Shown here piece after piece: positions 17,903 to 25,678 of a DNA stretch of 61,166 nucleotides (within the stretch, counting starts at the first letter, position 1; the number at the start of each line of letters is the position of its first letter). Under the pieces are notes generated by a model. The model searched no databases. It saw nothing but the letters and a program-made list of their open reading frames with translations, and had not been told where the DNA came from. Source of the stretch: CAZGXI01 sp964529715 (lineage in GTDB: Bacteria > Chloroflexota > Anaerolineae > Aggregatilineales > Ch27); contig CAZGXI010000029.1 in NCBI GenBank assembly GCA_964529715.1, positions 1-61,166 of the forward strand, read 5' to 3'. A program made the position numbers and the translations under genes.

Positions 17903-19942
17903 CGAAAACGCCCAACAAAAACTGACTTTCCCTCCGCTGAGGTCCCCCTGCCACGCGGCCCTGAGAACCGCGTTCCGCTCCCGGCGGCCATAGCCCGGCG
18001 AGGTCCACCCTTCCTGCACCTCCGGTCGCATCCCCGCCGGCAGGGCGACCTGGATGGTCGGGCCGTCTGGCCCTGCGAGCAGCCAGATGCTATCCCCCGC
18101 CGCAGAGGCCAGCTTCAGCCCTGGCGCGAAGTGAAAGGCCCACGCCGCCGCGTGGCGGCCCTCGCCTTCCAGCGTGTCCACGATCTCCCACACGCCGGGG
18201 CGTGGGTGAACCACCTCCCGCTGCCAAGTCACGCCGGGAGCAGTCTGCATGGCCCCGACCACACGCCGCCCGGCTTCCCAGGCGAGGCATTCTGCCTGCG
18301 GGACGTTTACCCATGCGAAGTCAGTACGGATGGTGGCCTGTTCGCGCCCATCGACCGTCACGACGTTGTGGGCAGCGTTGCGGCGAAAGGCGTCGCGCTC
18401 CGAGCCGAAGTACGTGTACGTACCGGAATCGACCAGTACGGGCCGCCCGCCGATCCACATCTGCACGCTGAGCAGGTCGCAGTGCGCATGCGCCGACTGT
18501 CCTTCACCGCCCAGGCCGAACGGCCCGCAGCGGAAGAAAGCCACATCTGAGGCAGCGTCCCACGAGTCGCGCAGGATGTAATGTCCGGCGCTGGCAAACG
18601 CGCACGAGGTCTCCTGTGGCGGATGGGCATCCAGGCGATCCCAGGCGTCCAGCCCCTCTCGCCCCAGCAGCCAGAACAGGTCGGCGTCGAACTCCCCGGC
18701 GGCCCACTTGAGCGCGTCGCCATCCTCGTACAGCGCCGCTCCTGCCGCCAGCAGCGGGCGAAAGTCCCAAAAATCACGGCCCTGCCACAGCCCCAGCGCC
18801 AGGCCGTCGTCGGAATCGCCCCATTGCGGCGCGTGGTGGTCGGGCGTCTGCACCGCCAGGGCGTAATCCATCATCTGCCGCAAGGCGCTCTCCAACACAG
18901 CGGAGCGATCCAGCAATCCACGCCGCCCCAGCGCCACCACAGCCAGCAAAAATTCCCCCACGAAGCGGTGATAACCCGTCGCCTGTTCGGCGTTCACGCC
19001 ATCGGGATGCGTCTGGGCGATGGTCTGTTCGGCCAGCAGGCGCAGCCCGGTTCCGCGCCAGGATTCCGCCGCGCGGAACGCCGGCCACACGGCGCCCATC
19101 AGGGTCAGCGCCGTCGCCTCGCCGATCAGGTGGTTGTTCGGCACAGCCTCGGTGGTGGTCAGGTGCTTGCTCAGAAAATCGGTCTGCTGCCACAGGCTCT
19201 TGAGGAACGGGCCGCCCACCCTGCGCAGGAATTCCGGCGATTCGCGGAAGCACTGAAAGGCTATTGTCCAGGCGATCAGGCGGATGGCGACTTCCAATGC
19301 GCTAAACCAGTGCACGCCGAACTGGGCCGGGTTGGCCGCGATCCAGTTTTCCAGGTGTGCGGCGCAGGTTTCGCGGTAGCGCGCGTCCCCGGTCAGTTGG
19401 TAGGCCATTCCCAGCGTGACGAAGTGCTGACAGCGGCCCAACTCCCACACCGGCTTGAGGTCCGCTGCGCGCCCTGGCGACCAGAGCAGTCCTTCTAGGC
19501 GACGGATGTGCCACTGCGGCCAGCGGTAGCCGCTGGCCGGGTCACGCTGCCAGTCGATGCCATCGGAATACCGGAACGCCAGGCCCAGGAAGGCGAACTC
19601 GCCCCGGCAGATCGCGTCGGCAGCGGCGATGATGGCTTCGGCGCGGGCCGGGTCATGCGCACGGGTATAAGCAGCCGCATCTGCCAGGGAATTATGCGGC
19701 AGCAGAAACAACCTGCCGGGGCGTGCGGTCAGGTGATCCAGCAGGGCATCGAGCGTGCGCCAGCCGCCGGTCGTGCGGGCCAGCAACGCGGCGTCGGACA
19801 TCGGGAGGCGTGCCATCAGCCCCCACCGGATCGACTCGCCCCACATGCCAATCGCAGCAGCAGCCCGCCCTCCGGCGCGCCTGATCACGCCCGAAAGCCC
19901 CAACTCGCGGACCCGCCGCGTGTAATGTGCGATGCGCTGCAT
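17843..19942 (-). CDS. Heparinase II/III-like (alginate lyase-type) protein
   Basis: About 699 aa from the ATG at 19942; an in-frame TTG 21 bp upstream overlaps the flippase stop. The N-terminal all-alpha toroid (about 100-370: NNHLIGEATALTLMGAVWPA, ATGYHRFVGEFLLAVVALGR) precedes a beta-sandwich domain with ASAGHYILRDSWDAASDVAFFRCGP and QSAHAHCDLLSVQMWIGGRP, the His/Tyr-containing region of the heparinase II/III family. These lyases cleave glycosaminoglycan-like uronic-acid polymers. The next step upstream in the same operon is a uronic-acid-forming dehydrogenase. The C-terminal 20 or so residues (FSAISSQHSVVSDRS...) derive from an intergenic repeat and are not part of the fold. No signal peptide is evident. 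Confidence 0.85.
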   Translation of the reverse strand: MQRIAHYTRRVRELGLSGVIRRAGGRAAAAIGMWGESIRWGLMARLPMSDAALLARTTGGWRTLDALLDHLTARPGRLFLLPHNSLADAAAYTRAHDPARAEAIIAAADAICRGEFAFLGLAFRYSDGIDWQRDPASGYRWPQWHIRRLEGLLWSPGRAADLKPVWELGRCQHFVTLGMAYQLTGDARYRETCAAHLENWIAANPAQFGVHWFSALEVAIRLIAWTIAFQCFRESPEFLRRVGGPFLKSLWQQTDFLSKHLTTTEAVPNNHLIGEATALTLMGAVWPAFRAAESWRGTGLRLLAEQTIAQTHPDGVNAEQATGYHRFVGEFLLAVVALGRRGLLDRSAVLESALRQMMDYALAVQTPDHHAPQWGDSDDGLALGLWQGRDFWDFRPLLAAGAALYEDGDALKWAAGEFDADLFWLLGREGLDAWDRLDAHPPQETSCAFASAGHYILRDSWDAASDVAFFRCGPFGLGGEGQSAHAHCDLLSVQMWIGGRPVLVDSGTYTYFGSERDAFRRNAAHNVVTVDGREQATIRTDFAWVNVPQAECLAWEAGRRVVGAMQTAPGVTWQREVVHPRPGVWEIVDTLEGEGRHAAAWAFHFAPGLKLASAAGDSIWLLAGPDGPTIQVALPAGMRPEVQEGWTSPGYGRRERNAVLRAAWQGDLSGGKVSFCWAFSAISSQHSVVSDRSKPLADG

Positions 19943-19946
19943 GGCT

Positions 19947-21482
19947 TCACCGTCCTGGTGCAAGCGGCGACTCGATTGTCTCGGCTTCTGCCGGCGCGCC
20001 GCCCCGGTTCAAAATGGCCTGCCTCACCTGCCGCAGCGAAACCTCACCCAACGCCGCCAGCGCGATCCCGTACACCAGGCCGCCGACCGCGACCGCCGCC
20101 AGCACCGCCCCGACCTGCGCCCAGGTCGTTTCTGTCGGGCCGAGCGCGGCCAGCAGCCCCATCACGGCCAGCGCCATCAGCGTCGAGGCGATCAGCACCC
20201 GCGCCAGCGTCCGCAGCGGCCAGCGCCACGTGAAGAACTGGCGAGACGAGAGCGCCTGCAAGGTTGCCATCAGCACGAAGGCCACGCACGCGCTCACCGC
20301 CGCGCCCATAAAGCCGTAGCGCGGGATCAGCAGAAAATTCAGGGCCAAACTGACTCCCGTCGCCAAAAACTGATTGCGCGCGATGATGCCGGTCCGCTTG
20401 GCGAGCAGCGTGCCGAAACTGCCCAACTGCCCCAGGCCGAACGCCGCGCTCGCCGTCGCCACCAGCCAGATCGCCCGATAGCCATCCAGGTAGGCGTCCT
20501 CGGCCAGCAGGCGAACCAGCGGCTCGGCGGTCACGGCCAGACCCACCACCGCCGGGACCACCAGCAGCAGGAACATGCGCGTGATGGCCGTCATCGCCTC
20601 TTCTGCCGCCTGCCGTCCGCGCTCTTCCCACAGGCGCATGATGATCGGCCCCGGTACCAGCAGGAACAGCCCCACCAGCATGTCGATGCTGCGCGTGGAG
20701 ATGTTGTAGGACACCGAGTACAGCCCGACCTCATAGCTGCCCTGGTTGGCCTCGATGATGTAACGGTCGGCCAGCCGCAGCGCCCAGAAGGCCACGTTGC
20801 CCAGCGTCAGCGGCAGGGCGTAGGCCCACATCTGCCGCGCGTCGGCCAGGGAGAAGCCTTCCCGCCGTACGCTGGAGCGCGTGCCCGTGCCGCGCGTGGT
20901 CAGCCAGATCAGCGGCAGGATCGGGATCGCCAGGGCCAACATCTGCCCCCACAGCATCCCCTCCACGCCCATGCCCAGCAGCAGAATCAGCCCCACGCTG
21001 AAGATGACCGTCCCGTACTTGTAGAACAATTCGAAGGCGGTGAACCACCGGCTGCGCTCCTGAGCGCGCAGCACATTAGACAGAATGACGTACCAGCCGT
21101 TGGCAACGAACACCAGCAGCGCCACCCACAGCAGCGGATACACCTCCGCCGGGAAGAGCGCGCGGCCCAACAACAACACCGCCGCGCCGATCAGCGCCGT
21201 GATCAGGGTGATCGCGCCCGTGTTGGCGTACAGCGACGTGAAGTAGCGCGGCAAATCCTGCTTGATGCTGTACGCCGCATAGAAGCGCACCGCGCCCGCC
21301 GCCAGACCCGTCGTGGTGGCCGCCAACAAAAACTCCGCCACGCCGACGGCTAGCATATAGTTGCCGTACTGGTCCGGCGTAAACAGGTGCGTGAAGATCG
21401 GCACGGTGATGAAGGCCGTCAGCGCCGGGAGCATCTTGGCGGGCAGATAGGTGAGCAGGTCTGCTGTGATCCGTTTGAACAT
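19947..21482 (-). CDS. Polysaccharide flippase (Wzx/MOP superfamily)
   Basis: 511 aa polytopic membrane protein with about 12-14 hydrophobic segments. The N-terminus MFKRITADLLTYLPAKMLPA and the FTHLFTPDQYGNYMLAVGVA region are typical of the polysaccharide-transport (Wzx, RfbX) subfamily of MOP exporters, which flips undecaprenyl-linked repeat units across the membrane. The C-terminal 35 residues are cytoplasmic and Ala/Glu-rich. It lies directly before the lyase gene and follows the LarA-like gene in one minus-strand run, consistent with a Wzx/Wzy-dependent pathway together with the ligase/polymerase (22803-24320) and the Wzz-kinase (25679-27862). Confidence 0.9.
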   Translation of the reverse strand: MFKRITADLLTYLPAKMLPALTAFITVPIFTHLFTPDQYGNYMLAVGVAEFLLAATTTGLAAGAVRFYAAYSIKQDLPRYFTSLYANTGAITLITALIGAAVLLLGRALFPAEVYPLLWVALLVFVANGWYVILSNVLRAQERSRWFTAFELFYKYGTVIFSVGLILLLGMGVEGMLWGQMLALAIPILPLIWLTTRGTGTRSSVRREGFSLADARQMWAYALPLTLGNVAFWALRLADRYIIEANQGSYEVGLYSVSYNISTRSIDMLVGLFLLVPGPIIMRLWEERGRQAAEEAMTAITRMFLLLVVPAVVGLAVTAEPLVRLLAEDAYLDGYRAIWLVATASAAFGLGQLGSFGTLLAKRTGIIARNQFLATGVSLALNFLLIPRYGFMGAAVSACVAFVLMATLQALSSRQFFTWRWPLRTLARVLIASTLMALAVMGLLAALGPTETTWAQVGAVLAAVAVGGLVYGIALAALGEVSLRQVRQAILNRGGAPAEAETIESPLAPGR

Positions 21483-21588
21483 ACCGTTTCCTCAAGGCCA
21501 CCCCGGCATGAGAGCCGGAGCGACAACCTTCTTGACGACGCCGTCTCAACGCCCCCGGCCCATCAGAGGGACAGGGCCACGTGCAGAA

Positions 21589-22806
21589 TCAACCGGATAC
21601 TTCTGGTAAGTGCAGGCACGCATTCGGATACACCACCGCCCGCGCCTGTGCGCCGTGCCGCGCCACCAGCGCCTGCAACGCCGCGTCCCACGTGGCGTAC
21701 AGCGTGGTGTTATAGGGGAAATGCCGCCTGACCTCATAGTGGCTCAGGTTGGGCGAGACGATGAAGACCTGCTTGTCGCCGAAGGCGCTTTGTGGCCAGA
21801 CGGCAGGCATCCGCATGTTGTGTCCGGCGATGAAGTGCAGCCCTACGCCTTCTGAGCAGGCGGTGGTGATGACCACCGTTCCGTCGGGCTTCACGATCTG
21901 CGGGTTGGGGATCAGCGTCACGTTGACCACCATGCACGACTGGAGCAGGTCGGTGTCTTTGGGATAGGCGTTCAACACCACCACGTCGGCCCCGGCGGGC
22001 ATCGGCGTGGCGTACAGTTCCCGCGCCCGCTCGACTCCCGCTTCGTGCGCCGCCACCGGGTCGCCCGCGACCAGGGCGGCAATGCCCCGTTCTGGCGTGA
22101 ACAGCACATTGACCACATATTCCAGGCCGGCGCAGCGTGCGATCTCCACCAGGTTGTCGTGCTGTGGGTTGCCGTGCATGTGGCCCGTCTGGACGTCTTT
22201 GTCGCGTCGGTGGAAGGCGCTCAGGGTTTCCAGACCGGCCAGCCCAACCGCCACCGTCTTGCGCCCGCCGCCGAAGCCGACGCTCTCGTGTGGGGTGATG
22301 CCGCCCAGCGCAATCTTCAAGTCGCCTTCCGCGAACACGCGGTTGATATAGACCGGGATGCCGGTGCTCGTCTGGCCCAGCGTGGCCAGCCCTTCATAAG
22401 GGTTGTGGACGTGCACGTCTAGGGCGCGGACCAGGTCTGGGCCGAGTTTGTATTCCAGGTCCATCAGTACGGCGGGCCGGTGCCCGCCGGAGGCGATTAC
22501 GACGCGCACGCGCTCCGGCGGCAGGCCACCTTGTTCCAGCTCGCGCAGGATCAACGGCAGCAGCAGCGCGCCAGGCGTCGGGCGGGAAATATCGTCCAGG
22601 GCGATGACGGCGTCACGCCGCCCCCGCGCCAGATCGCGCAGCCGCGCCGCGCCGACCGGCGACTCCAGGGCGGCTACCAGCGCCTCCTGGCTCAGGGCGT
22701 GCTGCCCGCGAATGTTCACGGCTTGCGTGTCCCACGTGTCGGGGAAAGGCAGTTCCAGCCGCCGCTCGTAGTACCATGCCCCCCAGGGAACGGTGATCGT
22801 CGTCAC
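21589..22806 (-). CDS. LarA-like nickel-pincer-dependent racemase/epimerase (DUF2088)
   Basis: 405 aa. It keeps the residues defining lactate racemase LarA in near-identical positions: Arg75 (DDISRPTP), His109 (ASGGHRPA), His173 (ALGGITPHESVG) and Lys183 (GFGGGRKTVAVG), the lysine that holds the nickel-pincer nucleotide in LarA. Such enzymes racemise or epimerise 2-hydroxy acids. Lactate is not required: the family is diverse and the gene overlaps the O-antigen ligase stop by 4 bp inside a polysaccharide operon, so a sugar acid or lactyl substituent is plausible. No larB, larC or larE cofactor genes are in the window; they would be needed elsewhere. Confidence 0.85.
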   Translation of the reverse strand: MTTITVPWGAWYYERRLELPFPDTWDTQAVNIRGQHALSQEALVAALESPVGAARLRDLARGRRDAVIALDDISRPTPGALLLPLILRELEQGGLPPERVRVVIASGGHRPAVLMDLEYKLGPDLVRALDVHVHNPYEGLATLGQTSTGIPVYINRVFAEGDLKIALGGITPHESVGFGGGRKTVAVGLAGLETLSAFHRRDKDVQTGHMHGNPQHDNLVEIARCAGLEYVVNVLFTPERGIAALVAGDPVAAHEAGVERARELYATPMPAGADVVVLNAYPKDTDLLQSCMVVNVTLIPNPQIVKPDGTVVITTACSEGVGLHFIAGHNMRMPAVWPQSAFGDKQVFIVSPNLSHYEVRRHFPYNTTLYATWDAALQALVARHGAQARAVVYPNACLHLPEVSG

Positions 22807-24320
22807 GTCCTTTGCTCCTTGTGTTTTTCCCGCGCCAGTCGCAGTGCCACCTCACAGATGCCCATCGACGCCGGGTAAATCGACAGCGCCCAGTTTTGGG
22901 TAAAGTTCGGGGCTACCAGGTTGCTGATCATCATGCCGATGAAACCCACGCCGAACCCCAGCGCCAGGCCGCGCAGCGTGTCATCTTGAATGTCGCGCCG
23001 GTATGCCAGGATGCGCACCACAAAGGTCGCGCACACCCCCAGGAACGTCACCAGCCCGACCAGCCCCATCGTCAGCGTGATCCACAGGTAGGCGTTGTGC
23101 GCATACCAGCCCATGTCGAACTGGTTCGACTCGATCTCGATGAGCATCTCCGGGCGGTAGATGTTGGCGATGCCGATCCCCAGCAGCGGATGGGTCTGGA
23201 TGGACTTCATGGCGTAAAAGTTCTCGATCAGCCGCCACTGGATACTGCTGTCTGTGCGGCCCAGGTCCTCCGTCAGCGAACTGATGCGTTCTACCGAGAT
23301 GGAAATCTGCCGTTCGACCTCGCGCGGCTGGACAGCGAACAGCACACCCAGCCCGATCAGCCCGATCGCCAGGACGGGCAACATCCGTTTGAACAACCGC
23401 AGCCGTTCTGCCCCCGAGATCAGCAACAGCAGCAGCAAGATGCCCAACGCTGCCGTGCTCCAATAATTGCGCTGGTAGCTGCGGAACAGCCAGAACATCA
23501 CGCCGCCCAACACAATCAACAGCGGAATCTGGCGGCCCTGCTTGCGCGTGGCAAGCACGCCGGTAGTGGCCGGGATCATCATATACAGCAGGCGTTCACC
23601 GATGAAGAACAGGCGTGTCACGCCGCTATAGGTCTGCCCTGCCGTGTCCAGTGTCACGTCGTTTACCGGCAGCAGATGTAGCGGCCTAAAAAGTTGCGGG
23701 GCCGCCACGCCGACGGCCATGATCACGCTCATGACCCACAGGCCCGTCACCAACCGCCGCAGCGCCTGTTCGTCCCGCACCAGAAAGATCACCGGGAAAA
23801 AGATCAGCCATTGGTACAGGTTACGCGCCACACGGATGGCCGGGTTTGGCCCGACACCGAAAACCAGGATACCGTTGAGCATCGAAATGACCACCGCGCC
23901 GAAGAACAGCGCCAGCGGCAGGCTGATGGCCGAGCCGTATAGCTTGAAATCGCGCCGGGTGGTCGCGCGCAAAAAGACCAGCGCCAGCAGCGCCGTGAGG
24001 ATGATGTCTGGAATGTGCAGGCTCATCGGCCCCAGCTCGATCACCGGCAGGTAGTTGAAGTCCACCAGGCCGTTGGTGATGCCGATCAGCAGCAGGATCA
24101 CGATCTCTGGCCAGCGCAGCAGCAGATAGGCGCCCAACGGCGCGGCGACCAGCATCAGCAGCAGCTTGGGCTTGTTGAACAGCGTGGTCGCCAGGACGAT
24201 GAACACGCCGACCAGCACGCCCACCAGCAACGCCAACGCCACGCCGACTGCCCACCGTAAAGCGGGACTTGCCTGCCAGCGCCAACGCACGTAGCCTATC
24301 AGGTCCAACGTCCCGATCAT
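22803..24320 (-). CDS. O-antigen ligase / Wzy-type polymerase family protein
   Basis: 505 aa polytopic membrane protein. About 11-12 hydrophobic stretches, with the large periplasmic loop (about 335-410) carrying RISSLTEDLGRTDSSIQWRL and HPLLGIGIANIYRPEML, the HPLxGxG-type motif typical of WaaL/Wzy proteins. It polymerises lipid-linked repeat units or transfers them to an acceptor on the outer face of the membrane. Its start sits 2 bp before the GT4 stop upstream, and its end overlaps the LarA-like gene by 4 bp, so translation of these genes is probably coupled. Confidence 0.87.
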   Translation of the reverse strand: MIGTLDLIGYVRWRWQASPALRWAVGVALALLVGVLVGVFIVLATTLFNKPKLLLMLVAAPLGAYLLLRWPEIVILLLIGITNGLVDFNYLPVIELGPMSLHIPDIILTALLALVFLRATTRRDFKLYGSAISLPLALFFGAVVISMLNGILVFGVGPNPAIRVARNLYQWLIFFPVIFLVRDEQALRRLVTGLWVMSVIMAVGVAAPQLFRPLHLLPVNDVTLDTAGQTYSGVTRLFFIGERLLYMMIPATTGVLATRKQGRQIPLLIVLGGVMFWLFRSYQRNYWSTAALGILLLLLLISGAERLRLFKRMLPVLAIGLIGLGVLFAVQPREVERQISISVERISSLTEDLGRTDSSIQWRLIENFYAMKSIQTHPLLGIGIANIYRPEMLIEIESNQFDMGWYAHNAYLWITLTMGLVGLVTFLGVCATFVVRILAYRRDIQDDTLRGLALGFGVGFIGMMISNLVAPNFTQNWALSIYPASMGICEVALRLAREKHKEQRT

Positions 24321-24322
24321 GG

Positions 24323-25576
24323 TTAGTGCTCAGCCGTGCCGTCTGTCCACTGCGCCTCGCGCGCATCGACGTGCGCCGTCGGATCGCCCAACGTTTCGTA
24401 AAAGCGCAGCAGCCGCCGGGCGGAATAGTCCCACGAAAGCGCCTGCGCGATCCGCTGCTGCCCGATCTGCCCCATGCGCTTGCGCTGTTCTGGGTGCTCG
24501 ATCAGGTAGGCAATCTGGCGGGCCATGTCAAGTTGGTCGTTCACGGCGGCATAGATGCCTGCCTCGCCTGCCGAGACGCGCGTCTCCGTCAGGTCATAGG
24601 CCACCACCGGCTTGCCAAGCGCCATGTATTCCATGACCTTGTTCATGGTCGATTTGTCATTGAGCGGGTTAGAAGGGTCCGGCATCACGCACACGTCGGC
24701 GGTGGACAGGATGGTCAGCATCTGCTCGTCGGGGATGAAACCGGTGAACCACACCTTGTCCGTGATGTCCAGGTCGTGGGCCACCTGTTGCAAAAAGTCC
24801 AGGTTTTCGGCCTTGCCGATGATGATGCAGTACCAGTCGGTGTAACCCAGGTCGCGTTCCAGGTGGTGCACCGCTCCCAGCAGATGATCCAGCCCGTCCT
24901 GGTAGGCGATGCGCCCCACATAGGCGATCAGGGTCTTGGCTCGCGCGCGCAGGGCCGGGTCAGGCGGGTAGAGCTTGACGCGGCGCAGGTCTGGCCCGTT
25001 GCGTACCACCCAGGCGTTCTCCGGCTGCACGCCGTTGCGCGTTATATCTTGCTGGCGATAGGACTCGTTCACCTCGACCACCCGGTTCGCCAGCCGGCAG
25101 GACCATCGCTCCAGCCGCAGCAGGATGCGGTAGAGCAACCCCGGCTGCGCCCCGAACTTCGAGAGATACAGTTCCGGGGACAGGTCGTGGTGGTCGTAGA
25201 CGAATTTCTTGCCGAACAGACGCGGCAGTAGCCCGCACACGAACAGGGTGTCCGGCGGGTTGTGGACGTGCACCACGTCCAGGCCGTGCCGCAGCCAGAC
25301 CCACAGCACCAGCAGGGCCGAGGCCAGGGTCGCGTAGCCGAACTCCATCAGATAGCTCAGCGCGCCGCTCCCGCCGGGTGGATTGGGAAAGCGAAAGGCA
25401 CGCACACCGTTAATCGTCTCGCGCCAGGGCTGACCACGCCCGCGCGGACAGATCACCGACACGGTGTAGCCGTTGGCTACCAGCGTTTCTGCCTCGTGGC
25501 GGACGCGCGGATCGGCGGGATAGGTGTTGTTCTCCACCACCATGACAATGCGCGCAACACGATTGCCCTGTTTCAT
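24323..25576 (-). CDS. GT4 glycosyltransferase
   Basis: 417 aa GT-B enzyme. N-terminal domain: RIVMVVENNTYPADPRVRHE and a VVHVHNPPDTLFVCGLLPRL acceptor-side segment; second domain: KTLIAYVGRIAYQDGLDHLL, WYCIIIGKAENLDFLQQVAH, GFIPDEQMLTILSTADVCVM and NKVMEYMALGKPVVAYDLTE. The HNPPDT and PSNPLNDKST parts are typical of GT4 enzymes acting early in capsule repeat-unit synthesis. It is the first glycosyltransferase downstream of the Wzz-kinase gene and probably begins this operon segment. Confidence 0.88.
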   Translation of the reverse strand: MKQGNRVARIVMVVENNTYPADPRVRHEAETLVANGYTVSVICPRGRGQPWRETINGVRAFRFPNPPGGSGALSYLMEFGYATLASALLVLWVWLRHGLDVVHVHNPPDTLFVCGLLPRLFGKKFVYDHHDLSPELYLSKFGAQPGLLYRILLRLERWSCRLANRVVEVNESYRQQDITRNGVQPENAWVVRNGPDLRRVKLYPPDPALRARAKTLIAYVGRIAYQDGLDHLLGAVHHLERDLGYTDWYCIIIGKAENLDFLQQVAHDLDITDKVWFTGFIPDEQMLTILSTADVCVMPDPSNPLNDKSTMNKVMEYMALGKPVVAYDLTETRVSAGEAGIYAAVNDQLDMARQIAYLIEHPEQRKRMGQIGQQRIAQALSWDYSARRLLRFYETLGDPTAHVDAREAQWTDGTAEH

Positions 25577-25678
25577 ACCCTGGCGCTCCTGAGCGGAGAG
25601 GAATTCCCCCGATAAAAACTGCCCGACAAGGGCGGGGCGCAGACCGTCGCCCCGCCGCGAACCAATCAGCGCGCCCGC

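Noticed and set aside
17843..19963. TTG at 19963 as start of the heparinase-like gene
   Set aside because: The ATG at 19942 is a stronger codon with an AGGA site and avoids overlap with the flippase gene.
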